Below, piece by piece: positions 30,984 through 42,055 of a stretch of DNA of 64,000 nt. The DNA is taken from contig CAKOGP040002136.1 of assembly GCA_933822405.4 (NCBI GenBank), positions 154,109-218,108 of the forward strand, given 5' to 3'. The DNA comes from Cylindrotheca closterium. Taxonomy: Eukaryota > Bacillariophyta > Bacillariophyceae > Bacillariales > Bacillariaceae. Each line of letters opens with the position of its first letter. The stretch's first letter is position 1. The translations under genes were made by a program, and so were the position numbers. A model generated the notes under the pieces. It was not told where the DNA came from, did no database searches, and worked only from the letters and a program-made list of their open reading frames with translations.

Positions 30984-33900
30984 TCATCCAATGAATCCAG
31001 AACTCAAACAAAATGACATGATGTGTTCAATGTTTTTAGAAATGCGATCACTCTGATCATCCCCTGATAGACGCGCAATGTCTGACCATATTTCCACAAT
31101 CTGTTGCTTTGACCAGCCCTCACCAGAGCCAAGAGAAGTCAAAAATCTTCGAGTATCCCCAGCACCAGGTCCATCAATCTTGATAAATTGTTTCCCAAGG
31201 TTGCTTAGCGCGTACATTCTTGAGTTTGCTTGATCATTGGGTCTTGAGCTGTCAGCAGCAACATAATCATCTGGGTTGTTGAAGGCAAGCAAATGGGATG
31301 TGACAATTTCTTTGTTTCTTCTCTTTGACATGCTCACCGGCCAAGAAAAGTCTTCACTTGTAAGCTCCTTGAACCAAGGCTGGTCTGCAATATAATTGTA
31401 CATGTCAGGCAAACCAAGATCTGGGACACATTTTAAATCTACTTCTTGGCTAGTTCTCTGGGCAACAGAAAGAATTGATTTGCAGGTTGTTTCAAGCTTC
31501 TTCTCATACCTGGAGATAAAGCTGGATAATCGTCCCACCTCCTTGACCAGATGCACAAGAAGCGGGTGTTGTGATAGCTCTTGGTGTATACTGCCATTGC
31601 TCAAAACATATGTACCCTTCTTAATGTTGAGAGAAGATAAAGCATTGTGCTCTTCAGCAGAACACTGCTTCTCAAGATTTGCGGAGAGAATACGGCCTTT
31701 TTGCTTAACTTGCTCAGTGCACTTCTGAAGTTCTGTCTCTCTTGCAAGACGTGCCTCTCGCGTCTTTGCTGTTTTCTCAGCAAGCCATTTTGATTCTGCC
31801 ATTTTCTCTTTCCTTTTTTTGTCATTCATGCTAGGAACCAATCTGGATGCCCCACTGCCAGAAGGAGAAGTTGCATCATTGGACTTTTTCTTCTCATTTG
31901 AATTGGCGTTTTTCTCATTTTGAATTCCCCATTTTGCTCTCCTCAACTCCACAACCTGTTTTGCTGCAAGGATTTCTTTTCTTGATTTTTTCTCATTGAT
32001 ATCCGTCTTAATTGGCAGAACGGCTTTGGATGAAACAAGTGTGTCAGTCTCCTTTGATACATCTTGGCTTTCCATCATTTCATCTCCCAATTCTCTAACA
32101 AAGGCTTTGGACAAGTTTGCTTGTTCTATTGGCAAGCTCTTTTGGTTCTTTGGAGACCAATTGCGGCTTAGAGCGATAGCTAGAGGATGACCTTGCATGG
32201 AAGGCAATTCTTCCATTTTTTTCTGTTGCAATACAGGGGGGTGATTCTTCTCTTCCTCCCCTTTAGTAGAGCTCGATTCACCTTCATTCATGACCTCATT
32301 CCTACTACCACACCCAAGTGAAGGCGCTTTTTGCAAGTCAACAGGGTTTTTTCTCTCTCTGTCTGGGTCTACACTGCAATTTGAACTTTCTTCATTTTCC
32401 AGCTTTGCTTCTTTTCGTTCAAATTCTTCTAAATTGAAGCGCTCGCTTGTACTCAGCTCTTCCCCCACTCTTCTACGAGCATATAGCTGTAAGTGATAAA
32501 GTCGGTCCTCGTCCACGCTCTCTCCCTTATCATCACACTCTAGCAGCTCCATAAACTCTTGGCGGTAGTGTTCTTCACGGTCATCTGTTTTGTTTTGCTG
32601 AATTTTTAATGATGGCTCACTTCCTTGCTGCTCTGCTATGGCCTCCATTTCTTCCATTGCAGCGGCAATGAATAGCTTGTCAGGCCCAGGTGAGACCGGC
32701 GACTCAGAGATGTCCACCAATGCCAACGACTTCAGATCTGTTGATCGGGTCCATTGTTGGTTCAACCCGTTGTTCCAACCCTCAGACTTGGCCATTGTTG
32801 CTCTTTCTTCTGTCCAATACCACGATTTGTCGTCTCGTCTACTGTTTTCTAATGCATTGAGCCTCTTCTTTGCTTCAAGAAAAGTTTCTTCAAGCTTGGG
32901 AGACTTTTGCAGTAGACTTCCCCGTTTAGTATATAGATGTTGATTGCTAGACAGAGAAGAATCTGCAATCTCAACCGTTTTTGCCGATTCTTTGTCCCGC
33001 AAATTGTCATACTTTTGTTGGACAGTTGCTATCTCCCTTTCAATCTGCGTCAGATGATGTTCTAGTTCCATTTCCCGAATCTGTTGCTGCATCAGTTTTG
33101 CCTGTTGTTCTTTTTCTTTTTCGAGATCCATTGCTCTTCTCTGAACGCCAAACATTCCAAAAAGGCCAGTGTTCTTGTCTCCACCAATGGCTGAACTGGG
33201 ATGATTCCTTTCTTTTTCAATTCTTTCTTTCTCAGATGCTAGTAGAGTTTCCCTTAACTGCCTCAGTTCTCTTGCCAATGCAGCCTTGTTGGGCGACGCC
33301 TCATTCCAATCACCTCTTGACTGCTCTAGTCCATGGGAACCTGCTAGACTATCAAGCTCTTGTGCAATGCGCTCCTTATCAATGCTCATTTCTTGCTCTC
33401 TTTCAGCATATTCTTTCAAAAGGCATTCTTTTGTGTCCCTGTAGTGTGCAAGTTGAAGCTCGGCCTTCTCCTCGAGCTCCATCAGATCAGTAGAACCCAA
33501 TCCTTCCTCATCCTCATTGTTGTGTGTTCTGTCATTAAATAAGTTTGACACATCAGCATTGGCACCATTGCATTCATCCGTTACAGAGGTTAGCTCATTC
33601 TCAGCTTGCGATGTTTTTGGTGCCACAACATCATCTTTAGACTGCAGGTTGGATTGTGACATCTTGGATCGCTGAATCGTTGCATCTGGGAATGTGATAT
33701 TTAAGGTCACTGCACGACTTTCTATGTACTTGTAGTCCAAGCTCCTGTCAACCGCTTTTTCAGACGCTGCTTTCAAGGCGATTATACATTGTGACGATAT
33801 ATTATTGCCAAAGTGCCTTGCAGCGTCATCAAGTAGGCCGTTGTCCAAGACTGCTTTTGCAACAGATGGGAGGTAGACGATAGTGTCCTTGGCAAAGTTG

Positions 33901-36900
33901 TCATATCGTTTCCGGTGCGCTGATTTTGTTGCGGCGAGTATTAATGCTGCCAGTATCTCCTCACTGATTGGGTCCCCTAATATATTCTCTGCATCTGAAA
34001 CAATATAAAAAAGCTCTTCTTCAATTCGATGCTGTCGCTTGGTCATTTCCACAGGATCAAATGTACTGGAAGTAATGGTGTGCTCCACTTGATTCATATC
34101 TTCTTGCCATAACAAGTTTGCAGGAGAGCTGGGGGAAGACAAAGATGAAGAAATATCTTTGTTAGCTGCACTGCGTCCTGTGATTATCGTCGCTTCCCTG
34201 GACTCTCTACTACCCAGTACTGCGCCAACTTGGAGGTTGGCGTTTGTATTATCAATATTTGCATTAATTCTCCTCGTTCTAGTGCCAGGGTCATGATGTG
34301 CAGAAAGCTGCTTTCCTGCATTTTCCTCGCCACCATTGGATGAGAAACTGCCATTCTCCCACATCCTTCTCTGCTCTTCCACCATTGTCTCAACATTCAC
34401 AACACTATTCCCAATTTTGCTGGAATCTGCATCTTCATCCAGCATAATGGTTGCCGCACGTTTGAGAGCGCATGTGTAATCTGGAGGGAAGTCCACCCCA
34501 TCCCTAAAATGCTTCGAAGCACTTTTAATCACGCTCCCATCAGTTATACCCTTTGCAAGCAATGTTGAGAAAACAAAGGGTCTGGAAAATTCGGCCTCTA
34601 CTCTCTTTGAATTTGCAATTTGTAATGAAGCAAATTTCAGTGCTTCGATAGCTTCAGACTCGAAAGAGTCATTCAAATCTTTCTCTGCCTCCGAGATCAA
34701 TTTCATGAATTCTTTGTCTTGATGGTTCAAGGGAGACCGAGTTTGCCCACTGGAATATTGAAATCGCTCGTGCTTTCCTGGAATGAGCGGCTTTCCTGAA
34801 TTATGAATTCCACCAGATGGCGCGCCGACTTCACTTTTGGCTCTCTTGCTGCTATGACGCCTCACTGAATCAGTGAAACCCGTGCGCTTACTCTTTTGCA
34901 ACCCTGTATTTCGAAATCTAGAGCGATCACTGTTCAGTTCTGTACTAGGATTCTCCAAACCTGAGCCTGTTTCAAGTGTTCCGTCGTTGCTATGATTCAA
35001 TGGGCGATCTGATAAAGTTGGACCATGTAAGAAAGGTTGCACATCCGCATGGCTACCCGCTGTGTCTATTTCCCGCGTTTCTCTCCCAACTTGATGCTGT
35101 TCGCCCAATTTTGGCATCTCGTCTTCATTCACCTGATCCAAAATAGCCTGGGGTAAGGTGGTTTTCATTTGTATGTCACTGCTGCTATTTTTGTCAGAAT
35201 GCACAGAACTACTGGTAGGATCAATATGCATGGAAATTCCTTGATTCTGCGTATTCTGAGTTTCATGGTGCTCAGCATTGTCGGGTCTATCTGAGCGTTC
35301 TTTTCGGTAATCGATTAAGATTTGTGAATGATGTCCCCGAGGTGGCTCCAAAGATGACGATGCTTCAAACGAGTCCATGTCATCAGCACCTACAACTTCG
35401 TCCTCAATCATGAGAGATGACAGCTGTTGCATAGACTTTCCAGACGCAATTGGATCGTCAGCTTCGAGAATAAGTTCCGATGATTGGGGATGCTGGCCAA
35501 CCTGTGGTTCAATCGCCATTTGAGTGGCGACAGCAAATGTCCCAGCAGGTGAGCTTTTCCCTGGTGATACAACACTGCTCGACTGATGTTGATACATCTC
35601 TCCAACGCCAGTTGATTCAATAAGAGAGATGCGATTTTTGACGGTGGCAACTAGCTTGTTCCTTTCAAGTAGCGCCGTGGATTCTTCTGATGTTGTATGC
35701 GACATCTGTAAACCTTTTCCCATTGTGTTTTCGGAAAGTGTGCCCATATGCATTCGGTACCAATACTGTTGTTTCAAATATCGGTACAATTCCTTTGGTG
35801 AACTACGACTCATCGTGGTTTCTGCATCACATTCTTCGTCTTCACTGTATAGCAATGCAAGAAGTTTTCGACTGGCTTCTTCATAATCGTCGGGTTCGTC
35901 CACATATCGATCCAGCCATTTTATTATTTCCACCTCCTCTTCGTCTTCCGTCTCTTTCGAATTGCTTGTCATGTTCTGTTGCTTGTTTGTTCGGGCATCA
36001 GGTATTTCACCTAGAGTCGCAGCAGGAATCTTAGCCGTACCGTGTACGGCACCGCGCTGTTCCACACTATTTCGAAATCCCCTTATAATGTGAGCAGGTG
36101 GCTCCAAATCCATTGCATTCACATCTTGACTCCTTTCTGCACTTTCTCCGGTGTCTTGAGATTTTTCCTGCATTTCCCCTTGTATTTTGCCGTCCCGTTC
36201 TTTGATTACCGAAATTTCATCAAGTAATGGTCGCTTGTCATAGTTCGAAATTTGATTATCAAAGGCGATTTCTGACATAGCCCCAGCATGGACAAGGTAC
36301 CAATGCTGATGTTTCAATTGTCGGTACAAATCTTTTGGATCGCTTCGTCGAAGCATTTTGTCGGGATCACTTTCATCTTCACCCTTGCAAACAAGTGGAA
36401 TTAATTCACGGCAAGCCGCATCATAGTCATAGGGGTCATCAGCATTTCGCTCCAACCAAGGAATCAATTGAGCAGCAGCAGATGACTCGCTTTGCGGCTT
36501 CAACATGACTTGATCTTGTGTTACTTCGACAGCAGCAGAGCCTATGATTGGATCATCATTTTTACTAGGATTCTCAGTACTCAGTTCATCGTGTTGTGTT
36601 GACTCCCATGGGTTTGCAAAATCTTCAATGTAGGGCCATTTCTGTTCATCATTTATGCCCTGTTTGTGTTGTATTTCACCTTCATTAGGAGGTTCACCAA
36701 AAGCTATGATAGCCTGATCTACAGCTTCAACGCTGAAAGCTCCATTTGAGTCATCAAAGGATTCCCACCTTTCCAGTTTTCCATCACTTTCCGCCAAAGT
36801 TTTCTTGGTGTGAATGAGAAATTTGTGCTGGTGTTTCAAGTTTCTGTAAAGGTTTCGCAAGTCACATCGCCGAATCATGTCATCCACATCGTGGGATCCT

Positions 36901-37190
36901 CCTTGTGGATATACTAGCTCGATCAACTTTCGACAGGCTTCTTCATAATTGTCAGGTTCCCCTTCCCCAGACGACGACTCCCCATTATAGGATCCAAGAT
37001 CAAACTCAACAATCGTTGAACCGTCGAAAGAGAAGTCCGCACTACTTAATGAACGTTGAAGAGGATTTGTTAGTTTCACTTCAGGCACCTCCACATCTTC
37101 TACCACGACTTCTTCATAGGCTGCGCCGCCAATGAAGTCCTCTTCTAGCCACTCTTCCTCGATAATGAACTGCTCTTCTGCAGCACTCAT
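30984..37190 (-). CDS. giant coiled-coil protein with two families of internal repeats
   Basis: Single open frame of 2068 codons from ATG 37190. Three copies of a 55-residue unit lie at about 80-133, 252-305 and 432-485. They share DDYxxAxRxLIxLV, then DPxxLYRxLKHQHWYLxH (for example DLRNLYRNLKHQHKFLIH and DPKDLYRQLKHQHWYLVH). Two copies of a different unit of about 90 residues lie near 833-925 and 1061-1150 (EAIEALKFASLQIANSKR and EEILAALILAATKSAHRKR, each followed by AxxHFxxxxxFxxxCxxALKAA). Roughly 1230-1420 is a long charged coiled coil (ALARELRQLRETLLASEKER). A Lys-rich linker leads to a C-terminal domain (about 1930-2068: MYNYIADQPWFKEL, IDGPGAGDTRRFLTSLGSGE). There is no membrane segment. 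I recognise no named domain. The architecture suggests a cytoskeletal or scaffold protein (inference). No intron is needed to explain the frame. Confidence 0.85.
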   Translation of the reverse strand: MSAAEEQFIIEEEWLEEDFIGGAAYEEVVVEDVEVPEVKLTNPLQRSLSSADFSFDGSTIVEFDLGSYNGESSSGEGEPDNYEEACRKLIELVYPQGGSHDVDDMIRRCDLRNLYRNLKHQHKFLIHTKKTLAESDGKLERWESFDDSNGAFSVEAVDQAIIAFGEPPNEGEIQHKQGINDEQKWPYIEDFANPWESTQHDELSTENPSKNDDPIIGSAAVEVTQDQVMLKPQSESSAAAQLIPWLERNADDPYDYDAACRELIPLVCKGEDESDPDKMLRRSDPKDLYRQLKHQHWYLVHAGAMSEIAFDNQISNYDKRPLLDEISVIKERDGKIQGEMQEKSQDTGESAERSQDVNAMDLEPPAHIIRGFRNSVEQRGAVHGTAKIPAATLGEIPDARTNKQQNMTSNSKETEDEEEVEIIKWLDRYVDEPDDYEEASRKLLALLYSEDEECDAETTMSRSSPKELYRYLKQQYWYRMHMGTLSENTMGKGLQMSHTTSEESTALLERNKLVATVKNRISLIESTGVGEMYQHQSSSVVSPGKSSPAGTFAVATQMAIEPQVGQHPQSSELILEADDPIASGKSMQQLSSLMIEDEVVGADDMDSFEASSSLEPPRGHHSQILIDYRKERSDRPDNAEHHETQNTQNQGISMHIDPTSSSVHSDKNSSSDIQMKTTLPQAILDQVNEDEMPKLGEQHQVGRETREIDTAGSHADVQPFLHGPTLSDRPLNHSNDGTLETGSGLENPSTELNSDRSRFRNTGLQKSKRTGFTDSVRRHSSKRAKSEVGAPSGGIHNSGKPLIPGKHERFQYSSGQTRSPLNHQDKEFMKLISEAEKDLNDSFESEAIEALKFASLQIANSKRVEAEFSRPFVFSTLLAKGITDGSVIKSASKHFRDGVDFPPDYTCALKRAATIMLDEDADSSKIGNSVVNVETMVEEQRRMWENGSFSSNGGEENAGKQLSAHHDPGTRTRRINANIDNTNANLQVGAVLGSRESREATIITGRSAANKDISSSLSSPSSPANLLWQEDMNQVEHTITSSTFDPVEMTKRQHRIEEELFYIVSDAENILGDPISEEILAALILAATKSAHRKRYDNFAKDTIVYLPSVAKAVLDNGLLDDAARHFGNNISSQCIIALKAASEKAVDRSLDYKYIESRAVTLNITFPDATIQRSKMSQSNLQSKDDVVAPKTSQAENELTSVTDECNGANADVSNLFNDRTHNNEDEEGLGSTDLMELEEKAELQLAHYRDTKECLLKEYAEREQEMSIDKERIAQELDSLAGSHGLEQSRGDWNEASPNKAALARELRQLRETLLASEKERIEKERNHPSSAIGGDKNTGLFGMFGVQRRAMDLEKEKEQQAKLMQQQIREMELEHHLTQIEREIATVQQKYDNLRDKESAKTVEIADSSLSSNQHLYTKRGSLLQKSPKLEETFLEAKKRLNALENSRRDDKSWYWTEERATMAKSEGWNNGLNQQWTRSTDLKSLALVDISESPVSPGPDKLFIAAAMEEMEAIAEQQGSEPSLKIQQNKTDDREEHYRQEFMELLECDDKGESVDEDRLYHLQLYARRRVGEELSTSERFNLEEFERKEAKLENEESSNCSVDPDRERKNPVDLQKAPSLGCGSRNEVMNEGESSSTKGEEEKNHPPVLQQKKMEELPSMQGHPLAIALSRNWSPKNQKSLPIEQANLSKAFVRELGDEMMESQDVSKETDTLVSSKAVLPIKTDINEKKSRKEILAAKQVVELRRAKWGIQNEKNANSNEKKKSNDATSPSGSGASRLVPSMNDKKRKEKMAESKWLAEKTAKTREARLARETELQKCTEQVKQKGRILSANLEKQCSAEEHNALSSLNIKKGTYVLSNGSIHQELSQHPLLVHLVKEVGRLSSFISRYEKKLETTCKSILSVAQRTSQEVDLKCVPDLGLPDMYNYIADQPWFKELTSEDFSWPVSMSKRRNKEIVTSHLLAFNNPDDYVAADSSRPNDQANSRMYALSNLGKQFIKIDGPGAGDTRRFLTSLGSGEGWSKQQIVEIWSDIARLSGDDQSDRISKNIEHIMSFCLSSGFIG

Positions 37191-37759
37191 GAGGGAATTT
37201 TCCTGGAAAGGGAGTTATTCGCCTTCTGATTGGGAATTCTTTCGGCGTCCAGGAATCAGTTGCCAAGCTTTTGTTGCTGCATTCGTCAACCAGGGGATGG
37301 AGGTCAATGCGTATGATCACAATAACATGAAGCACAGCTCTCTACAGCAGTATTCTCCAATGTTCTGTCACCGGCGCGATAACCGCAAATTTTGTGTTTC
37401 TGGCGACTGCAAGAAGGAGTGGTTATTTAAAAAAGGGGCAACCTTTCCTCCCCTGCATTTTATCGACCCAGTTAGAGCGACCCGATTGTTGCCGGCTGGC
37501 CACGGGCCTGCCAGGACTGGTTGATCGGTCTGACAGACATACTGAAAAGTATATCATTTTCGCGCATTCCGCACAAAACGTACATGGATATCATATCCAG
37601 CAGGGACATGCCGAAAAAAGCTATCAATGATTTTTTAGTCAAAAATGGCACTCCTTCCAGAAGGAGAAAAGCAAGCCACTGTCCTTCCGTCTGCACAAAA
37701 GGCCTCAATTCTCTGTCGATGGTCAGCAAAAACTCTGTCGATGATCGTACCTTTGAAAT
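37191..37759. other. upstream region of the giant gene, no supported gene
   Basis: Frames are open on both strands over 37470-37900 and look partly protein-like on each. One minus-strand frame reads KGTIIDRVFADHRQRIEAFC and one plus-strand frame reads KTYMDIISSRDMPKKAINDF. At most one strand can be coding. I cannot decide which, so I call neither here. Confidence 0.35.
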
Positions 37760-37909
37760 ATGGCAAGGAAAAAAAAGCTCCGGCCCGGGAGAGGAGCCAT
37801 CGCTGAGATCCTGACGAAATTCATCAAGCCCGAACAGCCAAATCAAGGAAGCAAACATCGCAGCATGGTCGTTCTGGAAGAAGAGGATAAAGACGACAAT
37901 CAAAGATGA
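37760..37909 (+). CDS. short Lys-rich ORF, possible first exon of a gene or a fragment
   Basis: ATG at 37760 opens 49 codons: MARKKKLRPGRGAIAEILTK, then FIKPEQPNQGSKHRSMVVLE and EEDKDDNQR. The composition (basic start, amphipathic helix, acidic end) is protein-like, and the next bases in another frame read EGKTIDLPLAVALQGKAG and DGWLVHERRWF. This could be the first exon of a spliced gene, or the N-terminal fragment of a decayed multicopy element. No domain is recognised. The opposite strand is also partly open, so strand assignment is tentative. Confidence 0.35.
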   Translation: MARKKKLRPGRGAIAEILTKFIKPEQPNQGSKHRSMVVLEEEDKDDNQR

Positions 37910-38309
37910 CGGGGATGAGGGAAAGACGATTGATTTGCCTCTCGCTGTAGCCCTTCAGGGCAAGGCCGGACTCCATCATCTCCGATGGAGTGACAAGATG
38001 GTTGATGGGTGGCTCGTCCATGAAAGAAGGTGGTTCATATGATTGAAAGGAAATGAGATAATGAAAGGAGACGTGTGCTTCGCAAAACGTACTTGAACTT
38101 GGATGGCAGGTATTCCATAAAATAGGTGATGCATATTTGAAAATCGGCGTATTTTTCATACTACCCCTACGATGACGGCAGGTATCCGCTTGGAATAACC
38201 AAAGCGTATACATCAGGGGCATCAATGAAGAAGCGATGAGTTCCAACAAATCTGCATCGGCGCTCTCGATCTGAGTAGGTGCCGATTGATTAGAATGAAG
38301 CAATCCAAC

Positions 38310-38980
38310 AATCCACTAGAAAGCGAAAGCAGAGTGGGATTATCTTGCTACTGCACTGCTTAAACTAGATTCGGAATGCTTTGCCTTTTCAATGGTCGCT
38401 CAAATCGTTTGCATTCAATACCGCAGCAAACAAGACAAGAAGGTATCAATAAATTCGTCGTTACCTGCTTGTCGTGACCTGCTTGATACGATAGTCTTTG
38501 AAGAACAAGCGACTCGAGCCAACAAATCAGCAACAACGTTATGAATTCGGCAAGAAGAATGCAACAATCCACATTGTTTGAAAGCTGATGGAGCGGAGTG
38601 TGATTGATCTTGCTACTGTACAGCATAAATGCCTGTTCTATGGTCAAATCATTGTTTGCATTCACTACCGCAGCAAACAAGACATGAAAGATATCGATGA
38701 ATGCAACAATCAACATTGTTTGAAAGCAGGAGCGGAGTGGGATTTATCTTATTGCATCTGCGCTGCTAAAATTGAGATTCGGAATATTTCTGACTTGCCT
38801 ATTCTACCAATACGGTCAAATGATGGTCCAATACAGCAACAAGCAAGACAAGAACGGTATCGAGCTTGTTATTCTGATGTAAGTACATTGTTCAAATCAC
38901 ATTGAATGGGAAGACTACTAATCCTGTTAGATGAGATTTGGAATATTTACAAGTTGCCTATTTTACAGTCGAAGAACCAT
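38310..38980. repeat. imperfect tandem repeat, about 150 to 260 bp per unit
   Basis: Shared blocks recur in order: GGAGCGGAGTGxGAT, then ATCTTGCTACTGCACxGCTxAA, GATTCGGAAT, CTATxxTCAAAT and GCAGCAAACAAGACAxGAA. They begin near 38328, 38588 and 38732, with a weaker fourth near 38925. Internal deletions make the units unequal in length. No coding potential follows the periodicity. Confidence 0.65.
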
Positions 38981-39326
38981 CCAACCGATAACCGGGTCGC
39001 ACATATCAATCCTTTGGTTCACGATTGACTTGTGAACATTGCGTCTGCACTCTCTACATCCTGGGTTGCATTAGTTTCATTTTGGAATCAAACTTAACTA
39101 TTTAATCAACTATGTTATCTATAGCATCTCAATGATTGGCTTGCGACGCTTCATTTGTGAGTACGTTGAGAGCTCGGCAAAGAGAGAGTTCGGCAAAGGT
39201 ATGGCAGTAAGATTGGAATCTACCTGCATCATCCTGCTGCCTCCTTGCCATACTCTGTATGTTAGACGAACTACGACAATGTGGTAGTTCGGACACTAGC
39301 AAGGGATGGATTCCGGTGGAACAGCC

Positions 39327-39563
39327 TCATGCCCAATTGGAGAAACACGAAGCAGTGGCTCCGCAGTAGAAACTCTTTTCAACCATGGAAAATGAACGGA
39401 AATGGGCCTGTGCGAACTCATTCAGCCGAGAGTTGTATGCACTGAGTGCCCAGCCAAGATATAAACGGATCTCCTGGCCAACTGTCAGATCCTCAACGAA
39501 GCCCCCGAAGTTGGATTGTTGTGTTGTCCTATGAAGTTGTTCCGCACAAAATGGTTTGACCAA
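39327..39563 (-). pseudogene. conserved-looking ORF fragment, unknown family
   Basis: 78 codons: VKPFCAEQLHRTTQQSNFGG, FVEDLTVGQEIRLYLGWALS, AYNSRLNEFAQAHFRSFSMV and EKSFYCGATASCFSNWA. The composition is clearly protein-like, unlike its surroundings. There is no ATG in a good position and the flanking frames carry stops, so it is probably a relic of a multicopy element. I do not recognise the family. Confidence 0.45.
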
Positions 39564-39741
39564 GATTATGTGATACTTGGTTCTTTGAGTGAATTTGGTG
39601 CAACGGTACCTTTTCTACATACACCCCGGTTGCACCGTGGTTTTGGTTCCGTCATCGAGTGCACCGGAATTTTTCCCGCAACGCCCCTCCCAAAATATTG
39701 ACCACACCTAATTTAGTACCTCATCGAACACCCAGACGACT

Positions 39742-40370
39742 GTCTTCCCGGGAAGACCTAAACTAATTGTAACTAATCCAGTACCCCATACCACCTATAT
39801 AAAAAACAACCATCTTCCCAGGAAGACCATTTCTCACTAAAGCTAATCAAGTACCCGGGGAAGACACGCGTCTGAATGATGCTGCTGCATTCTTTTCTCA
39901 GGATGTAATGGCAAATGTAATTGTATCCACACAATGGTAACTTTAAAATTGTATTAATATGAACTATGAATGTATTGTACCAATTAGACTCCATATACTG
40001 CTAGATCAGCCCAGTTATTTTGGATCACAACTTGATCTGCTGGGATACGAGCAACTTCATCTGCATTCAATATGAAAGTTGTCTCAAATTGAAGTCCTAG
40101 AGTTTCATCAGCACGCTGCTCCTTGTATCCTGTAAACAGGCTTTATAAATGGGACCATTGGCATCTAAGTCACGCAAATTGATGAGAAAAATTTGATAAC
40201 AAAAGAATTTAGTTGTACAGGACCTTCTCACAAGATTGCTCCACTGTTCATGCTCATTACTTTGATCCTTAAAGGGTTGGGATTCCAGCTCCATTTCCGG
40301 GGTTTGACCTGGATAAGTACTTTTTTAGTTGAACTTTGGTTTCGGAAAGTGTGTCTTCCCGGGAAGACAC
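39742..40370. repeat. recurrent palindrome with core GTCTTCCCGGGAAGAC
   Basis: Perfect palindromes occur at 39742-39757 (16 bases) and at 40351-40370 (20 bases, GTGTCTTCCCGGGAAGACAC). Imperfect versions lie at about 39812-39827 (ATCTTCCCAGGAAGAC) and 39855-39866 (CCCGGGGAAGAC). Between the first ones, CTAAACTAATTGTAACTAATC and CACTAAAGCTAATCAAGTAC are also similar, giving a small degenerate tandem array at 39740-39870. Confidence 0.85.
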
Positions 40371-41598
40371 CCCTATCTCACTTGGATAAGTGCGCATTTC
40401 TATGCGCTCGCCCGTTGAGAATTCTTCAACCACATCAAATTTTCCTTCCATCGGCAATGGTGAGCCTTGAGGCCGAGGAAAGCATCACCCTCTGGAGGAA
40501 AACTCGTGGGTCGCGGACATTCTCTGTATCGTGATCGTATCCATCTTGTTTGTATGAAGCGATATGGATGTATTTGCCCCTCTCACCTCTGAAATCACTG
40601 CTAAAGAACCTCAACAAGGTACGAAAACTACTTTTGGAGAGGTTTCGGGACGTCTACGAAGTCCCAAGGCAACATAGAGCTAGAATTTTCTGCGGAAGTT
40701 GTTTCTCTTATTATACTAAAGGCAATGATACCATTTTATATTCTTTATCTGGGTTCCTACAGGACGATTTTCAACCCAGACCATTGAGTTGCAAATTCGT
40801 CCTTCACAATGAACTTGCACGGCCTGGACCCCATGAGTAGAGAAAGTGGAATCAGAGGCTGTGGCAAGCATAGTTGATATATATGTTACGTCGGGAGCGG
40901 CGGTAATTATGTTGAACATCTTTTTCTGGGCCACAGTCACACAATAATTCACCATGATTGGTTCTGTTGGTTGCTTGGACTGGACGGATAGGTGTCAAGA
41001 AGACGTATTTGCCGAGTGCGACTCATATCTACCGTCACCATCAAGACAAGATCTACACGGAGACTCGTTCCCAGTGTCGAACTACCAAAATTGACGATTT
41101 GGAGCACATCAAGGTGCCTTGGTGCGATTGTTCCCCTGGTTTGGACAAGCCAGTGTGGACGCCCAGAGAAGTAAAAAGTGAAGCACATGTTGTGGCAGGC
41201 GTATTTGATAGATAGACTATGGCTGGAGCGGCGATTCATACTTGCAATCGCCTCAATTACACTACAATCTACCCTGCTTCGCTCGGCTGGTTCTGTTCGG
41301 TTGCAGAAACTGGTCGGCAGAAAGTCAAGAGGGTCAATGCCTCACATTCAACATGTGCTGGAAAGCTCGGCAGTGATCCTACCTACTCGGGGATCCATTC
41401 GGTTGTGTTTTGTTTTGAATACTTGTTGAGATATTGGAATTCCAGTGTTTGGTGCTGTCTGTTCCCCTTTCAGCATGAAGGTCGGCGTGGCCGCCCTGGA
41501 GACAGCCAACCATTCAACAATACACCAGAGCCTCCCTTGGATGCCTATTGTTCAAATTTTCTGGGACCCAGGCAATGGTTCCGCCTAGATTAAGAATC
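39871..41598. other. decayed repetitive DNA, no supported gene
   Basis: Short minus-strand frames look protein-like (SDFRGERGKYIHIASYKQDG and DHDTENVRDPRVFLQRVM, 40435-40617; APDVTYISTMLATASDSTFS, 40716-40955). They are separated by stops and frame changes. They probably derive from one old ORF on the minus strand that I cannot identify. Confidence 0.35.
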
Positions 41599-41694
41599 AT
41601 GCCGCCCAAACGGGGTCAGAAATCATGGAAATCTGGTCCAAAAAGCCACTTGGTGGTGGTGTGGGCCGAATTTCCTAAAAATGCCTTGTTCTAA
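41599..41694 (+). pseudogene. short ORF start, MPPKRGQKSWKSGPKSHLVV
   Basis: ATG at 41599 opens 31 codons with a basic start followed by VVWAEFPKNALF and a stop. This resembles the start of a nuclear protein. It precedes the decayed plus-strand frames at 42056-43124 and may be the N-terminus of the same dead gene. Not recognised. Confidence 0.35.
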
Positions 41695-42055
41695 CACATA
41701 TTTGTCGTCCATGGGTATGTATGAGAAGATTGGTGGCTTTGGAGTGGACATTTTCTAGGTAAAAGTGTTTGAATAGCATTCACACTGCTTTGGGGATCAT
41801 TCCAGGTTCATGAAAGAATGTGGCTGGAATCCTTCTCAGTAGCCGAGTCGATACCCTGACACGATGGCACCAAGTTCAAAGTTGGTCAAAATATATATAG
41901 TAATCGAATTTGAGCGGTGGTTTGGAGGGCTATGGCGGAAAAAAGAATCTAGGATAGCATAATTTTTTTCTCTCTTTCCTTCTTTTCAATCATCGGAAAA
42001 GAAAGTCAGTTGATATTTAAGGGACCATGCCCCAAAATCAGCAGGGCGTGTCTTT

